A DNA stretch of 64,000 nucleotides from Candidatus Fermentibacterota bacterium (GCA_014728175.1 WJMA01000015.1:62001-126000); one strand, 5' to 3'; positions 32,065 to 41,762 are shown, counted from the first letter of the stretch. Translations and numbers: made by a program. Notes: generated by a model not told the origin, from the letters alone.

Positions 32065-33401
32065 GGTACTGGTCCGACGGCAATGGCAGAACTGCGGGGG
32101 TGCTCGGATTGGGCAGGAGCGGCAGGGCGGCCGCCCGTCTTCTCCAGGGCCGGGGGTTCTCCGTGATAGGTATGGATTCCGATCCCTCCTGTGGAGGATG
32201 CGAGTATTGCCGGAAGGTAATGGTAGGACGACGACAGGAAGAGGCGTTGGGCGAGCTGGACGGCCTGGTCCTGAGTCCGGGCGTGGATCCCTCCTCCGAG
32301 ATTCCATCCGCGGCCGACGACAGGGGCATACCCGTGGTGGGGGAGATCGAGCTGGCCGGCCAGTTCGCCACAGCGCCCGTACTTGCGGTAACCGGATCGA
32401 ACGGAAAGACCACTACGGTGGAATGGCTGGGCTTCACCTTGAGCCGGGCCGGTTACGAGGCCTGCGTAACCGGCAACATGGGCTATCCCTTCTCCCAGGC
32501 CGTGCTGGAAAGGCCGGACTCGGACTTCTTCGTGGTGGAGGTGAGCAGCTACCAGCTGCAGACCATAGAGAGCTTCAGGGCCCGAACCGCGGCCATACTG
32601 AACGTTACTCCCGACCACCTGACCCGGCATGGATCTATGGAGGGATACATCCGGGCCAAGTCCCGGATCTTCATGAACCAGCGACCCGAGGACTCATTGG
32701 TCCTCAACGCCGACGATCCGGTGTCCGTTAACTTCATGGGGCTTACCGAGGGACTCGAGCTTCATTTCAGCCTTCGACGGGAGGTTCGTACGGGAGCCTG
32801 CGTCGAGGACGACTCGATCGTGATGGCGTGGAACGGATCCCGGGAGAGACTCATGGGCACCGAAAAGGTGGCCCTTCCCGGAAGGCACAACCTGGCGAAC
32901 GCCCTGGCGGTGGTATGCATGGCCAGGACGGTGGGGTTGGATTCTTCCCGAATGCTGCCGGGCCTGAGGGACTTCGGCGGCGTTCCCCACCGGCTGGAGG
33001 AGGTAAGAAACCTGGATGGCGTCCTGTACGTGAACGATTCCAAATCGACCAACATCGACTCCCTGCGGGTGGCCCTGGAGGCACAGAGCAGGCCCGTGAT
33101 CCTGATAGCAGGGGGCAGAGCCAAACAGGGTGACTACTCACAGCTTGCCCAGTTGGTGGGAGACAGGGTAAAGGTCGCGGTGCTGATCGGTGAGGGAGCG
33201 CAGACCCTGAAGAGGGCCTGGAATGACGTGACCGAGGCGCGAACCATCGAAAGGCTGGACGGAGCGGTACGGGTCGCCAGGGAGGCTGCGGAGACCGGAG
33301 ACGTGGTGTTGCTCTCTCCGGGCTGCGCCAGCTTCGACCAGTACAGAGACTTCGAGGAAAGGGGAGAGCATTTCAAAGCGCTGGTGGAGGATCTGCGGTG
33401 A
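32061..33401 (+). CDS. murD: UDP-MurNAc-L-Ala:D-Glu ligase MurD
   Basis: A 446-residue ligase. The N-terminal Rossmann-like domain has VLGLGRSGRAAARLL, the ATP loop is VTGSNGKTTTVEWLG (about residues 112-126), then NVTPDHLTRHGSMEGYI, and the C-terminal domain has NDSKSTNIDSLRVAL and LLSPGCASFDQYRDFEERG. These are diagnostic for MurD. It adds D-glutamate to UDP-MurNAc-L-Ala. It overlaps murF and ftsW by 4 nt. Confidence 0.95.
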   Translation: MRYWSDGNGRTAGVLGLGRSGRAAARLLQGRGFSVIGMDSDPSCGGCEYCRKVMVGRRQEEALGELDGLVLSPGVDPSSEIPSAADDRGIPVVGEIELAGQFATAPVLAVTGSNGKTTTVEWLGFTLSRAGYEACVTGNMGYPFSQAVLERPDSDFFVVEVSSYQLQTIESFRARTAAILNVTPDHLTRHGSMEGYIRAKSRIFMNQRPEDSLVLNADDPVSVNFMGLTEGLELHFSLRREVRTGACVEDDSIVMAWNGSRERLMGTEKVALPGRHNLANALAVVCMARTVGLDSSRMLPGLRDFGGVPHRLEEVRNLDGVLYVNDSKSTNIDSLRVALEAQSRPVILIAGGRAKQGDYSQLAQLVGDRVKVAVLIGEGAQTLKRAWNDVTEARTIERLDGAVRVAREAAETGDVVLLSPGCASFDQYRDFEERGEHFKALVEDLR

Positions 33402-34504
33402 GAGCGGAGATCGGCAGAAGGAACAGGATCCTGCTGATGGTCACCTTCGTTCTGCTGGTGGTGGGAACCCTCGCCGTGTATTCCGCAAGCTCGTTCATAT
33501 CGATCAGGCAATCCTCCGACGCCGGAAGCTTCCACTACCTGCTGGGTCATCTGCAGAGGATCTGCGTAGGATTGGTGGTGGGAACCGTAGCCTATCTGCT
33601 ACCCCAGCGCACCTGGAGAGCTCTGTCTCCCTGGCTGTTCCTTATGGCCCTGATCCTGCTGGCATCAACCGTGGTTCCCGGCAATCCTTTCGCCCCCCGG
33701 ATCAAGGGTGCCTCCAGATGGGTGGTCGTGGGTCCCCTGCGGCTCATGCCCTCCGAGCTGGTGAGATTCAGCTACGTGCTGCTGGTCGCCGCCCTGGTCT
33801 CCCAGGGCCAGGTGTCTCTAAGGCGGCCGTGGGGTTTCGTTTCCATAGCCGTTCTGGGAATGATTCCGGCCCTGATCATGATCTTCCAGCCGGACTTCGC
33901 CGGAGCCTCCTACCTTACCGCGGTAATGATAGTGTTGATGTTCCTGGCGGAGGCCCGGCTGTCCCATCTTCTGCTGCTGGTTCTGTTCCTGCTCAGCCTG
34001 GCCGCGGTAGGCATTCTGTCTTCGCGCTACAGGATGCACAGGATACTGGGTTACGGCCATCCCACCGAGCACGTCCAGGAGGAGAATTTTCAGCCCTACC
34101 AGGCCTGCATTGCTCTGGGGAGCGGAGGACTTCAGGGAAGAGGGCTGGGTCAGGGCAGGCAACAAAGGGGATTCCTTCCGGAGGCCTTTTCGGACTTCAT
34201 CCTGGCTGTGGTGGGCGAAGAGACCGGTTTCGTGGGGGCCACCCTTCTGCTCTCCCTGATGTTCGTTCTCTGTCTGTGCGGATGGACGATAGCGGCCGAC
34301 GCCGACGATCTCTTCAGCCAGATCACGGCGGGAGGGCTGACCGCTTCCATAGCAATGGGAGTAGCCATCCATACCGGGGTGGTTACCAGGCTGCTTCCCG
34401 CCACCGGCATGCCCCTTCCCCTGATCTCCTGGGGTGGCACCAACATCATCGTGACCCTGGCCAGCATAGGTCTTTTGGCCCGAATGGGCAGAGGGGGTCG
34501 CTGA
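33398..34504 (+). CDS. ftsW: Septal peptidoglycan polymerase FtsW
   Basis: A 368-residue SEDS protein starting with GTG, with about ten membrane helices. Recognisable motifs are VYSASSF in the first helix, PRIKGASRWV, LMPSELVRFSYVL, LQPDFA-like IFQPDFAGASY (catalytic-loop Asp), SGGLQGRGLGQGRQQRGFLPEAFSDF-type loop and PLISWGGTN near the end. Role: glycan-chain polymerase at the septum, partnered with FtsI. It overlaps murD by 4 nt. Confidence 0.94.
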   Translation: MRAEIGRRNRILLMVTFVLLVVGTLAVYSASSFISIRQSSDAGSFHYLLGHLQRICVGLVVGTVAYLLPQRTWRALSPWLFLMALILLASTVVPGNPFAPRIKGASRWVVVGPLRLMPSELVRFSYVLLVAALVSQGQVSLRRPWGFVSIAVLGMIPALIMIFQPDFAGASYLTAVMIVLMFLAEARLSHLLLLVLFLLSLAAVGILSSRYRMHRILGYGHPTEHVQEENFQPYQACIALGSGGLQGRGLGQGRQQRGFLPEAFSDFILAVVGEETGFVGATLLLSLMFVLCLCGWTIAADADDLFSQITAGGLTASIAMGVAIHTGVVTRLLPATGMPLPLISWGGTNIIVTLASIGLLARMGRGGR

Positions 34505-34505
34505 G

Positions 34506-35582
34506 ATGATAAGGGTATGTCTGGCCGGAGGCGGCACCGGAGGGCACATAAGCCCGGCCATAGCAATCTCGGAGGCGCTGCAAAGGACCGGTATTTGTGA
34601 GTGCTTCTTCGTGGCTACCCACCGGCTGGTGGACAGGCGGATGTACTCCTCCTACGGCTCCCGCGTTCATTACATGGAATCCCCCCGTCTGGACATCGGA
34701 GGATTCGGAAGCAAGCTGCTGCTTCCTCTGAAGGGTCTTTCGGCGGTGCTGAAGGCCCGAAAGCTTCTAAGGCTGGAGGGCGCCGATATAGTCCTGGCCA
34801 CGGGAGGATACTCCTCCTTCTACTCCGTGCTGGCGGCCAAGAGCATGGGGTTGCCGGTGATGCTGCACGATTCCAACAGCGTTCCCGGCAGATCCAACAG
34901 GGTCGCGGCCCTGGTCTCCGATCTGGTCATGGTGGGCTTCAGCGGGGCCTGCAGCTATTTCCGGGGAGCCTGCGAGTTCACCGGCAACCCTGTTCGTTAC
35001 AACTTGCGCAGGATCAATCCTCTGAAGGCGAGGGACGCCCTGGGGCTTTCACCGGAGCTGCCCGTGGTTCTTTTCCTGGGTGGAAGCCAGGGAGCGAGAA
35101 GTTTGAACGACCTGGCGCTGCAGTGCCCGGATGACGTGCAGGTTCTTCTTCAAAGCGGCAGAAGGAACGGCGAGAGGGTTCAAAAGCTGTCCGCCGGCCG
35201 GCCGAACCTGAGGCCGTTCGATTTCGTCGATGATCCTTCGGAGATTTACTCCGCGGCGGACGTAGCGCTGGCTCGGGCAGGGGCCATGAGCGTAGCCGAG
35301 CTGGCGTGGTTCCGTCTTCCCTCCGTGCTGATCCCCTATCCGCACGCAGCGGACGCCCATCAGTTGAGGAACGCAATGGAGGTTGCCGGCCTGGGTGGGG
35401 CCCTGCTGCTTCGGGAGCCTGAGGCGAGTGGGGAGAAGGTCTGGAACCTGGTACAGGATCTGCTGGACGACTCTGCCAGGAGAAAAGAGATGAGCATGGC
35501 CCTCATCGGCCTGATGCCCGAAAACCCGGCTGCGAAGATTGCCCGCAGAGTGGTCCGGGCATGCTGGAGGCCGGCGGTATGA
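34506..35582 (+). CDS. murG: Undecaprenyl-PP-MurNAc-pentapeptide GlcNAc transferase
   Basis: A 358-residue GT-B enzyme that makes lipid II at the inner membrane. The N-terminal glycine loop is LAGGGTGGHISPAIAI (residues 6-21), the middle has ATGGYSS, and the C-terminal UDP-GlcNAc site has LGGSQGARSLN and RAGAMSVAELAWF. Family length is normal. It lies one base after ftsW and its stop overlaps the murC ATG. Confidence 0.95.
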   Translation: MIRVCLAGGGTGGHISPAIAISEALQRTGICECFFVATHRLVDRRMYSSYGSRVHYMESPRLDIGGFGSKLLLPLKGLSAVLKARKLLRLEGADIVLATGGYSSFYSVLAAKSMGLPVMLHDSNSVPGRSNRVAALVSDLVMVGFSGACSYFRGACEFTGNPVRYNLRRINPLKARDALGLSPELPVVLFLGGSQGARSLNDLALQCPDDVQVLLQSGRRNGERVQKLSAGRPNLRPFDFVDDPSEIYSAADVALARAGAMSVAELAWFRLPSVLIPYPHAADAHQLRNAMEVAGLGGALLLREPEASGEKVWNLVQDLLDDSARRKEMSMALIGLMPENPAAKIARRVVRACWRPAV

Positions 35583-36907
35583 GCGGTTCTGTCCACCTCA
35601 TGGGAATAGGCGGCACCGGTATGAGCGCACTCGCCAGGTGGTATCTGCATCTGGGCTGGCGGGTTAGCGGCTGCGATCTCTCCGAGGGTGAGGAGACCGG
35701 GAGGCTGAGCTCGCTGGGAATCGAGGTGCGCAAGGGACACAACCCCGACCATCTGAAGGGGATCGACTGCCTGGTATTCTCCGCGGCGGTTCCCTCGGAC
35801 AATCCCGAGCTGCGGGCCGCCAGAGAAGAAGGAATAACGGTTCTGAGAAGGAGCGAGGCCTTGGCCGAGCTAACCGCCGGTTCCGAGACGGCGGCGATAT
35901 CGGGAGCCCACGGCAAGACCACGACCACCGCTCTGATCGGGTGGATTCTTCAGAGCGCGGGGATGGATCCGCTGGTGATGGCAGGAGGCAGCTCCGTGGC
36001 CTGGGACGGCAACTTCCGGGCCGGTGACGGTCCACGGGTGGTGGAGGCAGACGAGTACGACCGGGCGTTTCTAAGACTCACTCCCAAATGGAGTTGCGTG
36101 ACCAGTTTCGACAGGGAGCATCTGGAGTGCTACGGCAACGAGGAAGTTCTGTCGACGGCCTTCTCGATTTTCCTGGAGATGACTCTTCCCGGAGGGGGGA
36201 TAGTGGTTCCGGAGGATCGGAAGGGCCTGGCCTACTGGGCGGAGCGCCTGGAAAGGAAGGTGGTGACCACCGGCCGGGGAGGAGACCTCCATTGCGCTTC
36301 CCGGGGACCGAGCGACTGGGGGGAGCTTTACGAGGTAGCCCGGCATTCCGGAAGAATTCCTCTACCGGGAGCGCACAACCTTCGCAACTGCGAATCGGCC
36401 TTCGCAGTGTGCGGGTTGATCGGGGTACCGATCGGGGAGTGCGTTAGGTCGGTGGAAAGTTTCCCCGGGGTAAGCAGAAGATTGGAAAGGCTGAAGGGCG
36501 AGGGCGACGGGGAAAGGCTCCTGATATCGGACTACGCCCACCATCCGGCCGAGATGGAGTCCGCCATACGGGCGGTGCAGAGAATGGACCGGGGAGAGGT
36601 GGGAGTGGTCTTCCAGCCCCACCTGTACTCCAGGACTGCGGCCCTTTCCGAGCAGATGGGAAAGGCACTCAGCCTGGCCGACTGGTCCTTGGTCCTGCCC
36701 ATCTTTCCGGCCCGGGAGGAGCCCGTCCCGGGAATCGACAACAGGTTGGTGGCGAACGCGGCGAGGCGATTGGGTGCCCGGTGTCAGACCTGTACGGAGG
36801 AGGAGCTCGCCGAAAAACTGGCCTCCCTCCGATCCCGGGTGGTGATCTTCATGGGCGCCGGAAGCGTTGATGCCATGGCCCGCAGGTTGGTGGAGGAATC
36901 GGTATGA
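35579..36907 (+). CDS. murC: UDP-MurNAc:L-alanine ligase MurC
   Basis: A 442-residue ligase. I use ATG 35579, in a 4-nt overlap with murG, as elsewhere in this cluster. Features: HLMGIGGTGMSALAR at the N-terminus, ISGAHGKTTTTALIGWIL as ATP loop (about 107-124), EADEYDRAFL, and DYAHHPAEM (about 317-325). It adds the first residue, L-Ala, to UDP-MurNAc. Usually murB or ddl follows; here ftsQ follows directly. Confidence 0.95.
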   Translation: MSGSVHLMGIGGTGMSALARWYLHLGWRVSGCDLSEGEETGRLSSLGIEVRKGHNPDHLKGIDCLVFSAAVPSDNPELRAAREEGITVLRRSEALAELTAGSETAAISGAHGKTTTTALIGWILQSAGMDPLVMAGGSSVAWDGNFRAGDGPRVVEADEYDRAFLRLTPKWSCVTSFDREHLECYGNEEVLSTAFSIFLEMTLPGGGIVVPEDRKGLAYWAERLERKVVTTGRGGDLHCASRGPSDWGELYEVARHSGRIPLPGAHNLRNCESAFAVCGLIGVPIGECVRSVESFPGVSRRLERLKGEGDGERLLISDYAHHPAEMESAIRAVQRMDRGEVGVVFQPHLYSRTAALSEQMGKALSLADWSLVLPIFPAREEPVPGIDNRLVANAARRLGARCQTCTEEELAEKLASLRSRVVIFMGAGSVDAMARRLVEESV

Positions 36908-37602
36908 GGCACGGCAAAGCCGTGGTATGGCCCTTCTTGATTCTATCCCTCCTCGCCTTTGGGGGAGCGCTGGCGTACAGGTGGGCCGAGAGACGAGGGG
37001 TGTTCGACCTGGACGTGATCAGGATCAGGGGAGCCTCTCCGGCGGACTCCACCGTAGTTGCCTGCCTGGTCGCACCCCTGTTCGGTACCCCCCTGGGATC
37101 CGTGGACATCGATGGGCTGCGACGGAACCTGGAAGAGGTGAGCTTCATCCGGAAGGCCGAGGTGAAGAGAAGATGGCCCTCAACGGTGGTGGTCGACCTT
37201 CAAACCGAGACCGCCGCGGTGCTCCTGGCGGTGGGGGATAGGATGGTCCCCCTGACCGAGTGCTGCCAGCCCCTTCCCCCCGATCACCTGTGCGATTCGT
37301 TGCCCGTGCTGGAAGTTCGGGAGAGGATCGAGCCGGATGTGCTGTCGGAGATCGTTCCCTGGATGGGCCTGGGCAGACTTCCAGCCGAAGAGGTGCAGGA
37401 CGCGTTCGTGGACGACAGGGGTCTTACGGTGCGACTTCGTTCCGGAGTCTCCGTGCTGGTGGGTCGAAGCAATCTGGATAAACGCTGGAAGTTCTATCGA
37501 AGCGTGCCACCTTCCCTGGTCCGAACCGCCGAGGGAGGTTGCGTGGACATGCGTTTCAAGAACCAGGCGGTATTCGACCTGAGGTCGGAGGAGGGGTCAT
37601 GA
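36904..37602 (+). CDS. ftsQ: Division protein FtsQ/DivIB
   Basis: A 232-residue bitopic protein with a short cytoplasmic N-terminus, one membrane helix (about residues 8-26), and a periplasmic POTRA domain starting at FDLDVIRIRGASPADSTVV and including FIRKAEVKRRWPSTVVVDL, a typical FtsQ stretch. The C-terminal beta domain ends near residue 225. Cys-Cys and a third Cys around residues 120-130 could form a disulfide. It bridges FtsL/FtsB to the rest of the divisome and overlaps murC and ftsA by 4 nt. Confidence 0.9.
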   Translation: MRHGKAVVWPFLILSLLAFGGALAYRWAERRGVFDLDVIRIRGASPADSTVVACLVAPLFGTPLGSVDIDGLRRNLEEVSFIRKAEVKRRWPSTVVVDLQTETAAVLLAVGDRMVPLTECCQPLPPDHLCDSLPVLEVRERIEPDVLSEIVPWMGLGRLPAEEVQDAFVDDRGLTVRLRSGVSVLVGRSNLDKRWKFYRSVPPSLVRTAEGGCVDMRFKNQAVFDLRSEEGS

Positions 37603-38843
37603 ACGGTCACCTTCTCGCGAGCCTGGACATAGGAACCGGCAAGGTGATCTGCGCGGTGGCGGAGCTTTCGCCCGAGCAGGAGTTCTGCGTCACCGCGGTG
37701 GGCCAGGAAGAGCTGGGTGGGGCTCTCCGTAGAGGGATGGTGGTAAGCGTAAAGAAAGTGGCTGCGGCCATCGAGAGCGCGATCGAGGAAGCCGAGTTGG
37801 TCCTGCCCTGGTCCGTCGAGGACGTGTTTCTCTCCGTAAGCGGGGAGCACGTGAGGGGCTTTGCCGGGACCGGCACGGTCAGCGTGGGCAGCTCGGACGA
37901 GCAAGGGGCGTCGGAGATAACCAGGGAGGACGTCGCGAAGGCAGAGGAAGCGGCCAGAGCGGTCGGGCTTCCCGCAGGATGCAGGGTATTGGAAACCATA
38001 AGAAGGGATTACGCCGTGGATGGCTTCGAGCGTTTGCGCGAGCCACCCATGGGACTGAACGCCGAGCAGCTTAGTGCCAGGATCTACACCGTCATATCGG
38101 ACAAGGTGGCCACCCAGAATCTCGAGCAGTGCGTAAGGCAGGCCGACAGGTTCGTATCCGGTGTATATCCCTCCGCCCTGGCCAGTGGCATGGCGGTTCT
38201 GTCGGAGGACGAGATGGAGATGGGAGTGGTGGCGGTGGACGTGGGAGCCGGCACCACCGACGTCGCCGTTTTCAAGGACGGCACACTCGCCCATCTGGGA
38301 GTGGTCTCACTGGGCGGGGACCTGATTACCAGCGACCTGCAGTCTCTGCGGGTATCCCTGCAGGAGGCGGAGAAGCTGAAGACCAAATGGGCGGTGGCCA
38401 GCGATTCGATGGTGGACGCGAAAAAGAGCATGAAGGTGCCCCGGCTGGGAGGCAGGGGGACCTTTACCGTATCCCACGCCGTGGTCTCCCAGATAGTTAT
38501 CCAGCGGGTGGAGGAGATCTTCGAGGCGGTCTCCAGGGAAATCTCGAAATCCGGGCTGGACTCGACCGAGCTTCCGGGCGGAATGGTGGTCACCGGCGGC
38601 AGCTCCAGGCTTCCCGGTCTGGTCGAGGCTGCCGGCGAGGTGACGGGCCTTCCCGTCGAGCTGGGCAAGCCCACCGGATTCGAGACCGCGACGGAGCTGG
38701 TCTCCTCGCCCGAGTACTCCACGGCGGTGGGGCTTCTGCTTTTGGGACTGAGAAAGGTTGGTGAGAGTGAGAGATGGACCCGGGAGAGGTTCTTCTCGGA
38801 AGTAAAGAGCAAGATAGCCGAAATACTGAAGAAGCTGCGTTAA
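37599..38843 (+). CDS. ftsA: Division protein FtsA
   Basis: A 414-residue actin-like ATPase. I start at ATG 37599, in a 4-nt overlap with ftsQ. Phosphate loop 1 is SLDIGTGKVICAVAE; phosphate loop 2 is VDVGAGTTDVAVF (about 210-222); the adenosine motif is MVVTGGSSRLPGL (about 328-340). The C-terminal amphipathic helix (SKIAEILKKLR) is the membrane-targeting sequence. It tethers FtsZ to the membrane and is followed 10 nt later by ftsZ. Confidence 0.94.
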   Translation: MNGHLLASLDIGTGKVICAVAELSPEQEFCVTAVGQEELGGALRRGMVVSVKKVAAAIESAIEEAELVLPWSVEDVFLSVSGEHVRGFAGTGTVSVGSSDEQGASEITREDVAKAEEAARAVGLPAGCRVLETIRRDYAVDGFERLREPPMGLNAEQLSARIYTVISDKVATQNLEQCVRQADRFVSGVYPSALASGMAVLSEDEMEMGVVAVDVGAGTTDVAVFKDGTLAHLGVVSLGGDLITSDLQSLRVSLQEAEKLKTKWAVASDSMVDAKKSMKVPRLGGRGTFTVSHAVVSQIVIQRVEEIFEAVSREISKSGLDSTELPGGMVVTGGSSRLPGLVEAAGEVTGLPVELGKPTGFETATELVSSPEYSTAVGLLLLGLRKVGESERWTRERFFSEVKSKIAEILKKLR

Positions 38844-38853
38844 GGAGGGTAGC

Positions 38854-40005
38854 ATGGCAGTGATCGAGTTGAAGGAAATAGGAGAGGAGACCTCCGGCCG
38901 AGCCATACTGAAAGTGGTAGGTGTGGGGGGCTGCGGCGGAAACGCGATCAACCGGATGATAAGGTCCAACCTTACGGGGGTCGATTACGTCGCGGTCAAT
39001 ACCGATTGCCAGGCTCTGGAAGGTTGCCTGGCCGACACCCAGGTGCAGATCGGTCCCCGGGTTACCCGGGGCCTGGGTGCGGGCGGCAACGCCGAGGTCG
39101 GCGAACAGGCCGCGGAGGAAAGCATCAAGGAGGTCGAGGAATCGATCGAGGGCAGCCACATGGTCTTCATAGCCGCGGGTATGGGCGGTGGTACCGGCAC
39201 CGGGGCCGCGCCCGTGATGGCCAAGGTGGCCCGGGACGCCGGCGCCATAACCGTGGGAGTTGTCACCAGGCCCTTCGAGTTCGAGGGTACGGTGAAGGCC
39301 AACCAGGCCGAGCACGGTATAGAAGCTCTGCGCAAGGACGTGGATACCCTGATCGTAATACCCAACGACAGGCTGCATGCCCTGGCCGATCCGGAGGCTA
39401 GCCTGCAGAGCGTTTTTGACATGGCCAACATGGTGCTGCTCAACGCAGTGGAGGGAATATCCAGCCTGATCTCATCCCCCGGGCTGATCAACCTGGACTT
39501 CCAGGACGTGAAGAACGTCATCACCCAGGGCGGCGGAGCTATGATGGGCAGTGGCAAGGCCACCGGCCAGAGCAGGGCGGTGGAAGCGGCCCGAGAGGCG
39601 ATATCCAGCCCCCTTCTGGACAGTGTGTCCATAGAAGGCTCCAAGGCCCTTCTGGTGAGCATACTCTCCTCCTCGAAGATAAGGTTCTCCGAGTTCACGG
39701 AGGTCATGCACACCATCACCGGGGTGGTTGGCAACCAGGCCAACGTGTTCATGGGCTCCAGCATAAACGAGGAGATGGGTGAGGAGCTCAAGGTGACGGT
39801 CATATCCACCGGTTTTGGAGAGATACCTGCTTCCGAGCCGGAGGAGATAGAGATCTCCGTCGACGAGGAGATGGACTTCCCCTACGCCAAAGGCAGGTCC
39901 GGGCAGGAGCGGGAGCAGGCTCCGATAATAACCCAGGGACCTAACCCCAAGGTGGAGACGAAGCACCCGAGAATCCCCCCGTTCCTCAGGAGAACGGTGG
40001 ACTAA
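38854..40005 (+). CDS. ftsZ: Tubulin-like division protein FtsZ
   Basis: A 383-residue GTPase that forms the Z-ring. The N-terminal GVGGCGGNAINRM, the tubulin signature GMGGGTGTGAAPV (about residues 109-121) and the T7-loop region NLDFQDVKNVI are intact. A linker of about 50 residues leads to the C-terminal peptide RIPPFLRRTVD, which binds FtsA and other partners. It closes the dcw cluster; an AU-rich hairpin follows. Confidence 0.97.
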   Translation: MAVIELKEIGEETSGRAILKVVGVGGCGGNAINRMIRSNLTGVDYVAVNTDCQALEGCLADTQVQIGPRVTRGLGAGGNAEVGEQAAEESIKEVEESIEGSHMVFIAAGMGGGTGTGAAPVMAKVARDAGAITVGVVTRPFEFEGTVKANQAEHGIEALRKDVDTLIVIPNDRLHALADPEASLQSVFDMANMVLLNAVEGISSLISSPGLINLDFQDVKNVITQGGGAMMGSGKATGQSRAVEAAREAISSPLLDSVSIEGSKALLVSILSSSKIRFSEFTEVMHTITGVVGNQANVFMGSSINEEMGEELKVTVISTGFGEIPASEPEEIEISVDEEMDFPYAKGRSGQEREQAPIITQGPNPKVETKHPRIPPFLRRTVD

Positions 40006-40013
40006 AACATTGT

Positions 40014-40039
40014 GATAGAACAGTTTATGCTGTTTTATT
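40014..40039 (+). terminator. AU-rich hairpin after ftsZ
   Basis: GATAGAACAG (40014-40023) pairs with CTGTTTTATT (40030-40039) over ten positions including two G-T pairs, with a 6-nt loop. It starts 8 nt after the ftsZ stop. The T-rich tract is inside the 3' arm, so termination efficiency is uncertain. Confidence 0.45.
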
Positions 40040-40103
40040 GCGATACCGTTTGGCTCGCCAGTATATTCGAGGGGCCAAAAACCTCAGGGGAGCGGCGTTT
40101 GGG

Positions 40104-41762
40104 ATGAGTCGAAGATCTGCGGCCGACAAATACGATGCCAGAAGAAGAGAGTTCCTGGAAAAGGAGCAGAGGCTTCTCTACGCGGACAACCAAGGCGTTT
40201 TCGAGACGGTCCTGGCAACGGCCAAGAGGTACGGTACCGCCATGGCCTCTCTGGAGTACCAGCGCATCTTCCTTCATCTGTCCAGCTGGCCGGAGACCCG
40301 GTGCGAGAGGGCTTTCTTTCCCCAGAAGGACGAGTTCCACTGGCGCAAGCGCTTCGAGAGGCCCTTCGTAACGCACGACTCGGGAAAGCCCCTGGGCAAA
40401 TCGGACATGATCCTGTTCCACATCTCCCACGAGCGGGATTACGAGGACATGCTGCGGATGATGCAGATGTCGGGCATCGCCCTTCGCTCGGAGGACCGGG
40501 CGGGTACCTGGCCCATAGTGATTGCCGCGGGCTTATGCGTTACCGCCAATCCGCTTCCCCTGGCCCCGTTCGTGGACGCCTTCATCATAGGCGAGACCGA
40601 GCCGGCCCTGGGACCGGTGCTGGATACCATAAAGAGCCTGGGAGCGCAGGGCGCGGGCATGTCCAAGATTCTCAGGTGGGTGGCCCAGCTTCCGGGCATA
40701 TACGTCCCCTCCCATCACGGGGTCACCGACGTCGGTACCACCATCATGAGGCAATGGGCGGGGGCCGATGCCATCGGATCCCGGTCCTGCGTATGTACGC
40801 CGAAATGTGATCTGGGCCCCATCAGCCTGCTGGAGATAGCCAGGGGCTGCCCCTACAACTGCAGATTCTGCATGGCCGGCTACATATACCTTCCCTACCG
40901 GGAGAACCGCCTGGAGGACCTGATGGAGTCCATCGACGAGCTTCCCAAGAATATGCCGTTGTGTCTGATGGGATGCTCGCCACCCTCACACTCCGCCTTC
41001 GGAGACATCGTGGGATACGCTGAAAAGAACCGGCACAAGGTAACTTTGGGATGGCTGAGGCCGGAGGACGAGCTGCAGTTGCGCAACATGTGCGAGGACT
41101 ACTCTCCTTGCACGGTAACCGTGGCTCCCGAGGCGGGAACCGAGAGCCTGCGCAAGGTAGTAGGCAAGAGCCTTTCCGACGAGGAGGTCATCGATGCCTT
41201 CCGCAAGGCTCCGCCGGATGCCGAGAGAGGTAGGCTCTACTTCATGTTGGGCCTTCCCTTCGAGGAGGAGGAAGACCGGCAGGGCATCGTTGAGCTGGTC
41301 GAGCGGGTGAGAGAGATGACGGACCTGCCTCTGGTGGTCTCCATCTCGCCGTTCGTTCCCCGACCCTGGACCGCCTTCCAATGGTCACCCATGGTTCGTC
41401 CCAGAAGACTGAGGGAGCGATTGGAGCCCATAGAGGCTGGCCTCAAGCGCATATCCAAGGTCGAGCTGGAGGTATCCAGCTTCAGGGAGGGTCACATAGT
41501 GGCTCTTCTGGCCAGGGGAGGGGCGGACGTGGCCCGGGCGCTGGAGGAGAGGCTGAAGGGTTTGGGTTGGAATACGGCCTTCGGAAACGCGGGCATAAAG
41601 ATAAACTGGGTTTTCAAGCCTTTGAAGCCAGGCAAGAAGTTCGGATGGGACTTCCTCAACATGGGATTCGGATATACCCGGCTGACCCGGGAACTCCAGC
41701 TGGCCGTATCGGCCAACCAGTGCCGTTTCAAGGCCAAGCCCAGGCCGGAGGAAGAGGAGTAG
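40104..41762 (+). CDS. B12-binding-type radical SAM protein (TIGR03960-like)
   Basis: A 552-residue protein. The radical SAM cluster motif is ARGCPYNCRFC (near residue 250) with Rossmann-type B12-binding-like sequence before it (SDMILFHISHERDYEDMLRM, then NPLPLAPFVDAFIIGETE). This is the layout of the TIGR03960 group, which is often fused to or followed by a DUF2344 protein in ribosome or tRNA-related neighbourhoods. No DUF2344 part is present. I use ATG 40104 (AGGGGAG upstream); a TTG at 40038 lies inside the hairpin after ftsZ. Substrate unknown. It converges on rpmB. Confidence 0.8.
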   Translation: MSRRSAADKYDARRREFLEKEQRLLYADNQGVFETVLATAKRYGTAMASLEYQRIFLHLSSWPETRCERAFFPQKDEFHWRKRFERPFVTHDSGKPLGKSDMILFHISHERDYEDMLRMMQMSGIALRSEDRAGTWPIVIAAGLCVTANPLPLAPFVDAFIIGETEPALGPVLDTIKSLGAQGAGMSKILRWVAQLPGIYVPSHHGVTDVGTTIMRQWAGADAIGSRSCVCTPKCDLGPISLLEIARGCPYNCRFCMAGYIYLPYRENRLEDLMESIDELPKNMPLCLMGCSPPSHSAFGDIVGYAEKNRHKVTLGWLRPEDELQLRNMCEDYSPCTVTVAPEAGTESLRKVVGKSLSDEEVIDAFRKAPPDAERGRLYFMLGLPFEEEEDRQGIVELVERVREMTDLPLVVSISPFVPRPWTAFQWSPMVRPRRLRERLEPIEAGLKRISKVELEVSSFREGHIVALLARGGADVARALEERLKGLGWNTAFGNAGIKINWVFKPLKPGKKFGWDFLNMGFGYTRLTRELQLAVSANQCRFKAKPRPEEEE

